Numbered from the stretch's first letter, positions 1 through 7,123 are shown. The stretch: DNA of 12,249 nt from Chloroflexota bacterium (GCA_016208345.1 JACQYG010000128.1:1-12249); one strand, 5' to 3'. Notes: a model not told the origin generated them from the letters alone. Numbers and translations: made by a program.

Positions 1-913
1 CATATCCTGGGCAGCATCTCGCCCGTGAGCATGTCCACCACCCTGGTGCCGCCCACCCTGGTCTTCATGGCCACCTTGCCTTTGCGCTCGCCCACGGCCT
101 CGCCGATGATCCGGGCCTCCTGGCCGTAGCTGGTGGCCCGCATGACTCGCAGGACCGCTTCAGCGTCGTCGGCAGCGACAAAGGCCACTAGCTTGCCCTC
201 GTTGGCCACCTAGAGCGGATCGTAGCCCAGCAGCTCGCAGGCCGCCTGCACCTCATCTCGCACCGGGATGGCCTCCTCGTAGATGCGAACCCCAACCTGG
301 GATTGCCGGGCGATCTCGTTCAGCGTGGTGGCGAGCCCTCCCCGGGTAGGATCCCGCAGTACGTGGATCTCTTTGCTGACCCCCAGCATGGCCTGCACCA
401 GGTTGTTCAGGGGAGCGATGTCGCTGGTTATCTGGGTGCCGAACTCCAACCCTTCCCGCTGGGATAGGACCGCTATGCCGTGGTCGCCGATGTAGCCGGA
501 CAAGAGCACCACATCGCCGGGCCTGGCATTGGAGCCAGATATGTCAAGCCCTGATGCCACCACTCCCAGGCCGGTGGTGTTGACGAAGAGCTGATCGGCG
601 CCGCCTCGTTCCACCACCTTGGTGTCCCCGGTGACTATTTGTACCCCTGCCTCGGCAGCGGCCCGTCGCATGGATTGCACCACCTGCTCGAGCGTAGCCA
701 TTGGCAGCCCTTCTTCCAGGACGAAGGCGCAGGAGATATAAAGCGGCCTGGCTCCCACCATGGCCAGGTCATTCACCGTGCCACACAGGCGGAATCGTCC
801 AGATCGGGGCTCCCGGCTTTCAGTCCCTGGAAGTGCGGCACGAACACCTTCTCGATCAGCTCGTGGCTGAGCCTGCCCCCGCTGCCGTGGGCCAGGAGGA
901 TCTTATCTTCCAC
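1..913 (-). pseudogene. hypE: HypE, hydrogenase maturation carbamoyl dehydratase, disrupted and cut by the window edge
   Basis: HypE dehydrates the carbamoyl group that HypF attaches to its C-terminal Cys, giving the thiocyanate used for the [NiFe]-hydrogenase cyanide ligands. The likely start is GTG at 913, with GGAGG at 920-924 six bases upstream. The first 46 codons give a good HypE N-terminus (LLAHGSGG, then LDDSA) and end at a TGA at 773-775. Homology resumes in another frame at LCGTVNDLAMVGARP (about 782 downward) and continues through GDTKVV, SGYIGDHG and RDPTRGGLA. Roughly 30 residues normally found at the junction, including the TDSY and FFPGGDIG region, are missing. A TAG at 210-212 then falls where GYDPLYVANEGKL would be expected to have Tyr. 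The same frame runs on for 69 codons to PRI plus two bases of the next codon, consistent with the PRIC tail. It reads as a pseudogene with three lesions, or a sequence full of errors. The family call itself is secure. Confidence 0.88.
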
Positions 914-1121
914 GCTGGTCCTCCAGGGATCCTCTCCACTCGCGTAGTGCCTGGCGATGGTGGTCGAAGGCGATGTCTTCCGGGAGGGCCGTGGCCGGGA
1001 AGAACGCCACCTCTTGTGCGTCGCTGCCAGGCCTCGGCGAGCCGCCGCAGATCTTAGCTCTGAAAATTATCAGTATGCCGTTTTCCACCAGATCGCCGGC
1101 GCAATGGGGGCAGTACCTCAC
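903..1121 (-). pseudogene. NUDIX hydrolase remnant with internal deletion
   Basis: This 72-aa reading frame joins the two ends of a zinc-ribbon NUDIX protein. The first residues, MRYCPHCAGDLVE, hold the first CxxC of the N-terminal ribbon. From about residue 15 (ILIIFRAKICGGSPRPG) it matches the C-terminal part, with the DAQEV-FFP and DIAFDHHRQALREW segments typical of these hydrolases. The second CxxC, the core strands and the whole NUDIX box (GX5EX7REUXEEXGU) that binds metal and the diphosphate are absent, and the family is normally about 150 aa. The frame is open across the join, so the loss is a multiple of three. The GTG start overlaps the hypD TGA by four bases (GTGA), so it sits as an operon member between hypD and hypE. 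It cannot be catalytic as it stands. An assembly or sequence deletion is an alternative to real gene decay. Confidence 0.75.
920..924 (-). promoter_or_regulatory. Ribosome binding site fixing the hypE GTG start
   Basis: The minus strand reads GGAGG, then six bases, then GTG at 911-913. It lies inside the last codons of the NUDIX remnant, so hypE translation is coupled to that gene. Its intactness shows that the hypE start region has not drifted although the gene body is damaged. Confidence 0.65.
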
Positions 1122-2206
1122 TCGGCACCTCCATACTGGTACCAGGCCGAGCAGGTGCCTTCAAAAGATACCATGCAGGGGCCAACGGGGTGGTCGGGGT
1201 TGCAGGCCCGGCCGAAGAGACTGCAGCGAGGCGGTGTGATGGCCCCTCTCAGCACGTCGCCGCAACGGCAGCCCGGGTGTTCCCTGGGTTTGGGCGTGTG
1301 GATCTCAATCATTCGCTCGGCGTCGTACTGCGCAAAGCTCTCCCGGACCTTTAAGCCGCTGGAGGGGATGATCCCAATGCCCCGCCACTCGGCCTCGGCG
1401 AGCTCGAAGACCTGGGCCATGTACTCCAGTGCCACTTTGTTTCCCTCCGGCGGAACGCCTCGCCGGTACTGGATGTCTACCTTGGCTTCCTTTCTGGCAA
1501 TCTGCTTCAAGAGCATCTCGATGGCCTGTAAAACATCCACCGGCTCGAAGCCGCCGATGACGCAAGGGATGCCGTAGTCCCGGGCCACGAACTCGTAGGG
1601 ATGGGAGCCGATGATCGCGCTCACGTGGCCGGGGCAGAGGAAGCCGTCTATCCTGACCTCCTTGGCGTCCAACAACGCTCCCAGGGCCGGAGGCACCAGC
1701 TTGTGCACCGAGACGATGAAGAGGTTCTCCATCCCCCGGCGCTTGGCCTCCAGCACGGTGCAGGCGATGGTAGGGGCGGTGGTCGCGAAGCCCACGGCGA
1801 AGAAGACCACCTTCTTTGTGGGGTTACCTTGGGCCAGCTTCAAGGCCTCCAACGGGGAATACACCAGCCTCACGTTCCCACCCTCCGCCTTGACCTTCTG
1901 CAGGCTGGAGTAGCTGCCGGGGACCTTCAACATGTCGCCGAAGGTGGCCAGGACCACCTCTGGCATGCTGGCCAGAGCAATGGCCTTGTCCAGGTCGGCG
2001 TTTGCGGTGACGCAAACCGGGCAGCCGGGGCCCGAGAGCATGTTGACGTTGGGCGGGAGCAGGCTACGCAGCCCGTGGCGGAATATGGTTACGGTGTGGG
2101 TCCCGCACACCTCCATCAGGTTCACCTTTTTGTCGGTGTAAGTGGAAAGCCGCCGGGCGATCCCCTGCACCAGCTCGCCGTCACGATATTCTTCGATGAA
2201 TCTCAT
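1118..2206 (-). CDS. hypD: HypD, [NiFe]-hydrogenase maturation Fe-S scaffold protein
   Basis: HypD binds HypC and carries the Fe(CN)2CO unit during its assembly for [NiFe]-hydrogenases in the cytoplasm. The 362-aa length is typical. Visible signatures are EVCGTHT (Cys34), GPGCPVC (Cys62 and Cys65), PGHVSAIIG and GIPCVIGGFEPVDVL. The C-terminal Cys-rich region starts at residue 310 (HPGCRCGDVLRG) and includes Cys313, 315, 328, 335, 344 and 352, which would hold the [4Fe-4S] cluster used in redox steps. The ATG at 2206 has AGGGAG just upstream. It follows hypC by 12 bp and overlaps the NUDIX remnant by four bases, so hypC-hypD-NUDIX-hypE looks like one transcript. No lesion is seen, in contrast to hypE downstream. 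Confidence 0.97.
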   Translation of the reverse strand: MRFIEEYRDGELVQGIARRLSTYTDKKVNLMEVCGTHTVTIFRHGLRSLLPPNVNMLSGPGCPVCVTANADLDKAIALASMPEVVLATFGDMLKVPGSYSSLQKVKAEGGNVRLVYSPLEALKLAQGNPTKKVVFFAVGFATTAPTIACTVLEAKRRGMENLFIVSVHKLVPPALGALLDAKEVRIDGFLCPGHVSAIIGSHPYEFVARDYGIPCVIGGFEPVDVLQAIEMLLKQIARKEAKVDIQYRRGVPPEGNKVALEYMAQVFELAEAEWRGIGIIPSSGLKVRESFAQYDAERMIEIHTPKPREHPGCRCGDVLRGAITPPRCSLFGRACNPDHPVGPCMVSFEGTCSAWYQYGGAE

Positions 2207-2218
2207 CCTGCTCCCTGA

Positions 2219-2485
2219 TCAGTCCTGAGAGTAGGATAGGAGCCCAACCGTCTGGTTGGGCGGCCCCGGCTCCATGCTAACTATCTCGGCCAGTAGCCGC
2301 AGGGTCTCCTGGGCTTCGTCCTCGTCCACCTTCTGGATGGCGAAGCCGGCATGGATGAGCACGTAGTCTCCGACCTTTGCCTCGGGCAACATCATCAGGC
2401 TGGCCTCCTTGGTGATGCCGCTGACCTCCATGGTGGCCATGGTGCCGTTAATGGCCATGATCTTCATAGGTACAGCCAAGCACAT
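2219..2485 (-). CDS. hypC: HypC, hydrogenase maturation chaperone
   Basis: HypC is a small chaperone that forms a complex with HypD, takes part in Fe(CN)2CO assembly and delivers it to the hydrogenase large subunit. The 88-aa protein has the defining N-terminus MCLAVPMKI, where Cys2 is the essential iron ligand, then VGDYVLIHAGFAIQKVDEDEA with the conserved His at residue 45. The C-terminal tail is somewhat longer than a minimal HypC. The ATG at 2485 is preceded by GGAGG with eight bases of spacing. It lies 30 bp after a GNAT gene and 12 bp before hypD on the same strand. Confidence 0.97.
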   Translation of the reverse strand: MCLAVPMKIMAINGTMATMEVSGITKEASLMMLPEAKVGDYVLIHAGFAIQKVDEDEAQETLRLLAEIVSMEPGPPNQTVGLLSYSQD

Positions 2486-2515
2486 AGCGATTGCCTCCAG
2501 ACGGGATGGGCCGTT

Positions 2516-2980
2516 TCACAATTCCTTGATGAATAGCGCTATCCCCTCGCTCAGGTGGGGAAGAACCATCTCCTGCCAGCGTTTGTTGATTAAAGTGGCT
2601 TCCAGTGGCATATAGCCCAACCGTTGGTAAAAGGCAGCGGTTGGCAAGTCGCTCTTTGGCGCAAAAAGAAAGATCGCGCGACAGGCCAGAACGCTGGCCT
2701 CGCCCTCGATGGTCGCCAGCAAGGACTTTGCCAGGCTTTCCTTCCTTGTCGGGTCGGCGACGATGATCTCTCGTACACAGGCGGCATAATTCTCCACCTG
2801 CCAGGCCGCCAGGCCAGAAATGTCGCCATCCAGGGCGAGCAGGTAGCCCCAGTTGGCCCAGTCCCGGAGCAGCGCTTCGCGGTTGATGGGGGTGACCAGA
2901 GGCCTGACCCGGTTCAGGTAGTCCGCCAGCCTTCCCAGATCTGCCATTCTCGCCCGCCGTATCACTGGTTCCTGGCTCAC
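2516..2980 (-). CDS. GNAT-family N-acetyltransferase, divergent
   Basis: A 154-aa protein that looks like a GNAT acyltransferase, an enzyme moving acetyl from acetyl-CoA to an amine; the substrate is unknown. The N-terminus VIRRARMADLGRLADY is the usual beta1-alpha1 opening, and AAFYQRLGY (about residues 115-123) is the typical C-terminal motif. The pyrophosphate-binding loop, normally R/QxxGxG/A, is replaced by RKESLA around residues 79-84, so CoA binding may be weak or altered. The start is GTG at 2980, with AGGAG six bases upstream; that site overlaps the TAG of the preceding GNAT gene. It is embedded in the hyp cluster just ahead of hypC. Whether it modifies a hydrogenase-related protein or is a passenger cannot be told. 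Confidence 0.8.
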   Translation of the reverse strand: MSQEPVIRRARMADLGRLADYLNRVRPLVTPINREALLRDWANWGYLLALDGDISGLAAWQVENYAACVREIIVADPTRKESLAKSLLATIEGEASVLACRAIFLFAPKSDLPTAAFYQRLGYMPLEATLINKRWQEMVLPHLSEGIALFIKEL

Positions 2981-2989
2981 CTGGCGCTC

Positions 2990-3499
2990 CTAGAGGAACA
3001 ACTCCATAAAGATCTCGTCGTCGTATTGGCCGTCGATCTTAACCTGACGACTTAGTTTCCCGCATGGGACGAAGCCCAGGCTGGCGTAGAAGGCCTGGGC
3101 CTCGGCATTTCCTTGCCGGACGTAGATGACGATCTTCTCGTAGCCGTGGCGCCGGGCAAAGTCCAGGGTGGCCTGGGTTAGCCGGTGGCCAATGCCGCGA
3201 CCTCGGAACGCGGGCAGGAGAAAGGTGCCCATCTGCCCCACGTGGTCCATGCTGTGGGTGTATTTGACCCAGCCATCCAGGGACTGGAACCCCACCACCT
3301 GGCCGGCCACTTCGGCCACGTAGATGATCTCACGTCCTGAGAGCGATGAGATGTAGGCCCGCTCCTCTTCCCACGTGAACGGAGTGTCCACAGCGGTGTA
3401 TTTGTGCTCCGCCACCACTGTCTCCCAGATGGCCACGATGGCCGGAACGTCTTTCAGGGTGGCCGGCCTGACGAGCACCTGGCCTTCAATGTTGGGCAT
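2990..3499 (-). CDS. GNAT-family N-acetyltransferase
   Basis: A complete single-domain GNAT enzyme of 169 aa with unknown acceptor. It opens with VLVRPATLKDVPAIVAIWE, has the central strand YVAEVAGQVVGFQSL (about 60-74), the acetyl-CoA loop RGRGIGHRL (99-107) and the closing NAEAQAFYASLGF (131-143). The overall pattern resembles small-molecule or antibiotic-type N-acetyltransferases. I chose ATG at 3499; a TTG at 3505 two codons upstream is also possible, and the G-rich stretch ahead of it could serve either. The next GNAT gene follows with a 9-bp gap, so the two are co-transcribed. Upstream lies the palindromic repeat that separates it from hypF. Confidence 0.88.
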   Translation of the reverse strand: MPNIEGQVLVRPATLKDVPAIVAIWETVVAEHKYTAVDTPFTWEEERAYISSLSGREIIYVAEVAGQVVGFQSLDGWVKYTHSMDHVGQMGTFLLPAFRGRGIGHRLTQATLDFARRHGYEKIVIYVRQGNAEAQAFYASLGFVPCGKLSRQVKIDGQYDDEIFMELFL

Positions 3500-3567
3500 C
3501 CCCAACCCCCATCACTCTGTTTTTGCCCGGCATCGTTTCTTTTACTAGTAGGGCTTTCGCTTGAGTC

Positions 3568-3589
3568 AGCCGCATGGTAAGATGCGGCT
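3568..3589. repeat. Perfect hairpin within the repeat element
   Basis: AGCCGCAT, a six-base loop, then ATGCGGCT: a perfect 8-bp stem. No T-run follows on either strand, so it is not a standard terminator. Confidence 0.7.
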
Positions 3590-3614
3590 ATGATTACCAA
3601 ACTTCAATACGTTC

Positions 3615-3688
3615 CTGGATTCCTGCTTCCGCAGGAATGACAGCAAGTGTTTCCGCCATTTGTCATTCCCGCGAACGCGGGAATCTAG
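3615..3688. repeat. Inner inverted repeat with two hairpins
   Basis: Two 28-bp arms in inverted orientation match at 23 of 28 positions and enclose an 18-bp centre. Each arm is itself a hairpin: ATTCCTGC with GCAGGAAT (3619-3638) and ATTCCCGC with GCGGGAAT (3665-3684). The loops are four bases. The compensated differences between the two arms (T/A against C/G inside the stems) suggest that hairpin pairing is maintained. This may be a repeat nested in the larger element. Confidence 0.75.
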
Positions 3689-3732
3689 AGGGAATATATG
3701 AGCGAAAGTCCTAACTAGTAAAGAAGTTAGAG

Positions 3733-6123
3733 CTAGATCTCGGCCACCGCATTGGCCACCAGCGCCTGGCCCAGTGAGATGCCGCCGTCGTTGGCCGGGA
3801 CCAGGTGGTGGACGTAGGCCTCAAACCCAGCCTGTTCCAGACACCGCAGCGCCTGGAGCAACAGATACACGTTTTGAAAGACCCCGCCACTGAGCACAAC
3901 CTTGTTCAGCCCGTAGCGCTTACGAATTATACCACAAACTGAAGCGATCATCTCCGCAATGCTACGGTGAAATCGGGCTGAGATCACGCCGGTCGCGACC
4001 CCGGCCTTGATATCCGCAATCAGGACTCGAAACAGTGGAGCGGGATCGATGAGCAACCCATGACCTTTAACCCCTGACTCCTCGATGGCAAACTCGTAGG
4101 ATTCCTCAAGGCCCTCCTGGGCGACCATCTCCAGCTCTATGGCTGCCTGGCCCTCGTAGTTGATGACCTGCCTGATGCCCAGCAAGGAGGACACCGCGTC
4201 GAAGAGGCGGCCCATGCTGGAGGTAGGCGGAGAGCCCAAGCCAGTCTCGATCTGCCTTCTGAGCACGGCCTGCTCCAGGGGCTCCAGTTGTTCCCAAATG
4301 GGCAGGTGGATGCCGAAAGCATCTGGTCCCAGGGCGTTGAACAGGTGGCTCAGGGCCATGCGGTAGGGTCTCCGGATGGCCGCAGTGCCGCCCGGCAGGG
4401 GGACGTATTTCAGGTGGGCCGCGCGGTGAAAGCCTCGATAGTCGCCCACCAGGAACTCGCCGCCCCAGATGGCGCCGTCGGTGCCGTAGCCAGTGCCGTC
4501 GAAGGAAACCCCGATGACGGTCTCATTCAGCGCATTCTCCGCCATGACGCTGGCCATGTGGGCGTGGTGGTGCTGAACTGGGATGAGCCTGACCTCCGGG
4601 CCGGTGCCCTGAGCACAGTGGTTGGAGGCCAGCTCCTGGGCGTATTTTGTAGACAGGTAATCCGGGTGGAGGTCATGGGCCACGATCTTTGGCTCTATCC
4701 GGAACAGCCTCTTAAAGTGCTCGATGTTGGATTCAAAGCTCTCTAGCGTTTCGAGATTTTCCAGGTCGCCGATGTGCTGGCTCAGAAAAGCGTAATTGTC
4801 TCTGGTGAGGCAGAAGGTGTTCTTCAACTCACCGCCACAGGCCAGGATCTCTTGTAACGGGAAGTCCAGGCGCACCGGGAACGGCGCATAGCCTCGGGAG
4901 CGCCGGATTATAGCCTCCTTGCCCTGGAAAAGACGCGTGACCGAGTCATCGCAGCGCACGTGGATATCCCGGTCGTGCAGCAAAAAGTAATCGGCCAGGG
5001 AAGCCAGTTGCTCCAGGGCTGGGCCGTTGTCTTTGGCGATGGGCTCCTCGCTCCTATTCCCACTGGTCATTACCAGTGCCAGGGGCCAGCGCCCCATCGG
5101 CCTGTTACCTTCCTCGGAGAAAAGCAGATGGTGAAGTGGGGTATAGGGCAGCATCACGCCCAGGTAGCGGTTATTGGGCGCCACCGCCTGGGCTATCGGG
5201 GCACCCTCCTGGCGTTGCAGGAGCACGATAGGCCGCTGGGGAGATTCCAGAAGCTGCTGCTCTCCAGGAGCCAGGTGACAGTATGAAGCCACCGCCCGAG
5301 CGTCTGACGACATTATGGCAAAAGGCTTGTCCACCCGCTGCTTGCGCTCCCGAAGCTTTTGTACAGCCTCCGGGTTCGTGGCATCGCAGGCCAGGTGAAA
5401 GCCTCCCAGCCCTTTGATGGCCACTATGGCCCCCTGGTAAAGCAGTTGCCTGGTCGCATTGATGGCTGCTGGCCCGGTGGCTAAGGTTTCTTGACCAGTA
5501 AAGGAGCCGCTTGCCGCATGTCCCTCTTCACCAGGTATCAGCCACACCCTTGGGCCGCAGGTGGGGCAGGCAATGGGTTGGGCGTGGAAGCGCCGGTCGC
5601 CGGGGTCGTGATATTCCCTCTGGCAGTCCTGGCACATGGCAAAGGCTTTCATGGTGGTCCTAGGGCGGTCGTAGGGGATATCCTCCACGATGGTGAAGCG
5701 AGGGCCACAGTTGGTGCAGTTGGTGAAGGGGTAGATGTGCCGCCGGTCGCTAGGGTCCCGCATCTCCCTCAGGCAATCCGGGCAGACGGCGATGTCCGGC
5801 GAGATCAGCACGAACTGGCTAAGAGCCTCACGGCTGGGCTGGATGTCGAAGGAGGTGTAGCCGACGGGCGGGAGAAAGCTCGCCTCCAGATGCTCGATGA
5901 CCGCCCGTGGTGGAGCCTTGGGGCGGAGGTCCTGGAGGAAGCGCTCCACCTGCTCCTGAGGGCCCTCTACCTCGCAGGCCACGCCTTCGGTGGAGTTGAG
6001 TACCCAGCCTTTCAAGGCGTGCTCGGAGGCCAGCCGGTGGATGAAAGGCCGGAAGCCGACGCCTTGCACGGCACCTCGGATCAGCAAGCGTGCCCGGAGC
6101 CTGGAATCCAATGTCTCTTCCAT
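3733..6123 (-). CDS. hypF: HypF, carbamoyltransferase for hydrogenase maturation
   Basis: HypF uses carbamoyl phosphate and ATP to make carbamoyl-adenylate and transfers the carbamoyl group to the C-terminal Cys of HypE. At 796 aa it is full length. Domains in order are an acylphosphatase-like domain with RGAVQGVGFRPF (16-27, Arg25) and Asn43; two zinc fingers with Cys114/117/136/139 and Cys164/167/186/189; a YrdC-like domain (about 225-410) with KGLGGFHLACDATN, KPFAIM and TSGNRSEEP; and a Kae1-like domain (about 425-796) with the metal-binding HHHAH at 518-522, DGTGYGTDG at 542-550 and the late NDGGISLGQ. It starts at ATG 6123 with no strong Shine-Dalgarno. It is the first gene of the minus block and is separated from hypC-hypD by the repeat and two GNAT genes. 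Its only known protein acceptor, HypE, is broken in this window. Confidence 0.98.
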   Translation of the reverse strand: MEETLDSRLRARLLIRGAVQGVGFRPFIHRLASEHALKGWVLNSTEGVACEVEGPQEQVERFLQDLRPKAPPRAVIEHLEASFLPPVGYTSFDIQPSREALSQFVLISPDIAVCPDCLREMRDPSDRRHIYPFTNCTNCGPRFTIVEDIPYDRPRTTMKAFAMCQDCQREYHDPGDRRFHAQPIACPTCGPRVWLIPGEEGHAASGSFTGQETLATGPAAINATRQLLYQGAIVAIKGLGGFHLACDATNPEAVQKLRERKQRVDKPFAIMSSDARAVASYCHLAPGEQQLLESPQRPIVLLQRQEGAPIAQAVAPNNRYLGVMLPYTPLHHLLFSEEGNRPMGRWPLALVMTSGNRSEEPIAKDNGPALEQLASLADYFLLHDRDIHVRCDDSVTRLFQGKEAIIRRSRGYAPFPVRLDFPLQEILACGGELKNTFCLTRDNYAFLSQHIGDLENLETLESFESNIEHFKRLFRIEPKIVAHDLHPDYLSTKYAQELASNHCAQGTGPEVRLIPVQHHHAHMASVMAENALNETVIGVSFDGTGYGTDGAIWGGEFLVGDYRGFHRAAHLKYVPLPGGTAAIRRPYRMALSHLFNALGPDAFGIHLPIWEQLEPLEQAVLRRQIETGLGSPPTSSMGRLFDAVSSLLGIRQVINYEGQAAIELEMVAQEGLEESYEFAIEESGVKGHGLLIDPAPLFRVLIADIKAGVATGVISARFHRSIAEMIASVCGIIRKRYGLNKVVLSGGVFQNVYLLLQALRCLEQAGFEAYVHHLVPANDGGISLGQALVANAVAEI

Positions 6124-6152
6124 TTTCTACTCGGTGAAAAGCAACGGGGGCT

Positions 6153-6181
6153 ATCATATCATTTTCCAGGCTCTACGACAA
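6153..6181 (-). promoter_or_regulatory. Candidate sigma-70-type promoter for hypF
   Basis: On the minus strand TTGTCG (6176-6181) is followed after 17 bases by TATGAT (6153-6158). Transcription would start near 6146, giving a leader of about 23 bases before the hypF ATG. Both hexamers are close to consensus and the spacing is ideal. It lies back to back with the plus-strand promoter at 6211-6239. Confidence 0.55.
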
Positions 6182-6210
6182 GGAACCGGCGTATTGTCCC
6201 TGCCTCTTTC

Positions 6211-6239
6211 TTGACCGGCCGAGCGGCGAAAGGTATAAT
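6211..6239 (+). promoter_or_regulatory. Strong sigma-70-type promoter for the plus-strand operon
   Basis: TTGACC (6211-6216), a 17-base spacer and a perfect TATAAT (6234-6239). The expected start near 6246 leaves a leader of about 50 bases before the amidase ATG. It is the best promoter in the window and probably drives the gene run up to coaE, since no other clear promoter or terminator interrupts it. Confidence 0.8.
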
Positions 6240-6295
6240 GCGAACCATTATGGCTTTTAGAAGGGAAGGCCATTGGTAAAACCGGCAGGGGTGTC

Positions 6296-7123
6296 ATGCA
6301 GCTCACTATTTCCCTGGCTCAAATGGACATTGCCCTGGGCGAACCCGAGGTTAACCTGGCCAGGGTTAAGGATATGGCAAAGCAGGCCCGCCAGAAGGGC
6401 GCCCAGGTGTTGGTCTTGCCGGAGCTCTGGTCCACCGGCTATGACCTGGAAAGGGTAGCGAGTTATGCCTCCGGATGGGGCGAGGGTGCGTTCCTGGAGG
6501 CGACCAGACTGGCCCGCGCCTCTGGCCTCTACCTGGTCGGCTCCTTCTTATCGGTACGGGAAGGGCGATTCTACAACACCGCCGCCATCATCACGCCGGA
6601 AGGTAAACGGGCCGGCTCGTACGATAAAATCCATTTGTTTCGCCTGATGGCCGAGGAACAGTACCTTAACCCCGGCCAAAGCTGCCCGGTATTCAATCTG
6701 CCGTGGGGCTTGGCAGCCCTGGCGATATGCTACGACCTGCGCTTCCCCGAGCTCTTTCGCCGCTATGCCCTGGATGGAGCCAGGATGGTCTTTGTCCTGG
6801 CAGAATGGCCCCAGGCACGCCTGGAGCACTGGCGGACGCTCCTGCGAGCCAGGGCCATCGAGAACCAGTTTTTCGTGGTGGGTTGCAATCGCGTTGGCTC
6901 CAGCAAGGGCCAGGACTTCGGCGGACATTCGGCTTTGAGCGATCCCTGGGGGAAGGTTCTGGTGGAGGGTGGCGACCGGGAGGAACTCTTGACCGCCACC
7001 ATCGAGCTGGACGAAATCGAGGCGGCCCGGCGGACCATCCCGGTCTTCTCGGACCGGCGGGATGATCTATATGGGGGCATAATGGGCATGGAGGCTAGTT
7101 GTGCCGGTAATCCGCGAGTTTGA
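6296..7123 (+). CDS. Carbon-nitrogen hydrolase, omega-amidase-like
   Basis: A 275-aa member of the nitrilase/amidase superfamily, which hydrolyses amide C-N bonds through a Glu-Lys-Cys triad. The triad is visible: Glu43 in LPELWSTGYD, Lys111 in YDKIHLF and Cys145 in AICYDLRFPEL. The last motif and the single-domain length fit the omega-amidase/YafV and Nit2 branch, which hydrolyses alpha-ketoglutaramate-like compounds produced by transamination. Other short-chain amides are possible. There is no signal peptide, so it should be cytoplasmic. It starts at ATG 6296 behind a G-rich weak ribosome site. It is the first gene after a strong promoter and its end overlaps the next gene by 23 bp. The tail after about residue 262 (GMEASCAGNPRV) includes the ribosome site of the next gene. 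Confidence 0.92.
   Translation: MQLTISLAQMDIALGEPEVNLARVKDMAKQARQKGAQVLVLPELWSTGYDLERVASYASGWGEGAFLEATRLARASGLYLVGSFLSVREGRFYNTAAIITPEGKRAGSYDKIHLFRLMAEEQYLNPGQSCPVFNLPWGLAALAICYDLRFPELFRRYALDGARMVFVLAEWPQARLEHWRTLLRARAIENQFFVVGCNRVGSSKGQDFGGHSALSDPWGKVLVEGGDREELLTATIELDEIEAARRTIPVFSDRRDDLYGGIMGMEASCAGNPRV

Larger units (their letters stand above)
3537..3725. repeat. MITE-like palindromic repeat element, about 189 bp
   Basis: The intergenic region between hypF and the GNAT pair is a non-coding element. Its ends, 3537-3561 and 3701-3725, are inverted copies that match at 23 of 26 aligned columns with one mismatch and two single-base gaps. Inside are three perfect 8-bp hairpins at 3568-3589, 3619-3638 and 3665-3684. 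The last two belong to 28-bp arms (3615-3642 and 3661-3688) that are inverted copies of each other with 5 mismatches. There is no ORF of note. This is the build of a miniature inverted-repeat transposable element or a palindromic interspersed repeat. ACTAGTA occurs in direct orientation at 3544-3550 and 3714-3720; since ACTAGT is itself a palindrome it could be target duplication or part of the terminal repeat, so exact ends are uncertain. The right end reaches within 7 bases of the hypF stop codon. Confidence 0.8.

Noticed and set aside
210..212. Alternative genetic code with TAG as sense
   Set aside because: Several full-length genes here end at TAG with the next feature placed right after it.
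760..790. Programmed ribosomal frameshift as explanation of the hypE break
   Set aside because: No slippery heptamer is visible near the junction and about 30 conserved residues are missing, which frameshifting cannot explain.
3568..3684. Hairpins in the repeat element as Rho-independent terminators or a CRISPR array
   Set aside because: No T-run follows the stems on either strand, and the units are inverted rather than regularly spaced direct repeats.
5491..6279. Open frame of 262 codons on the plus strand opposite the hypF N-terminus
   Set aside because: It mirrors a well-conserved HypF coding frame and shows no recognisable domain.
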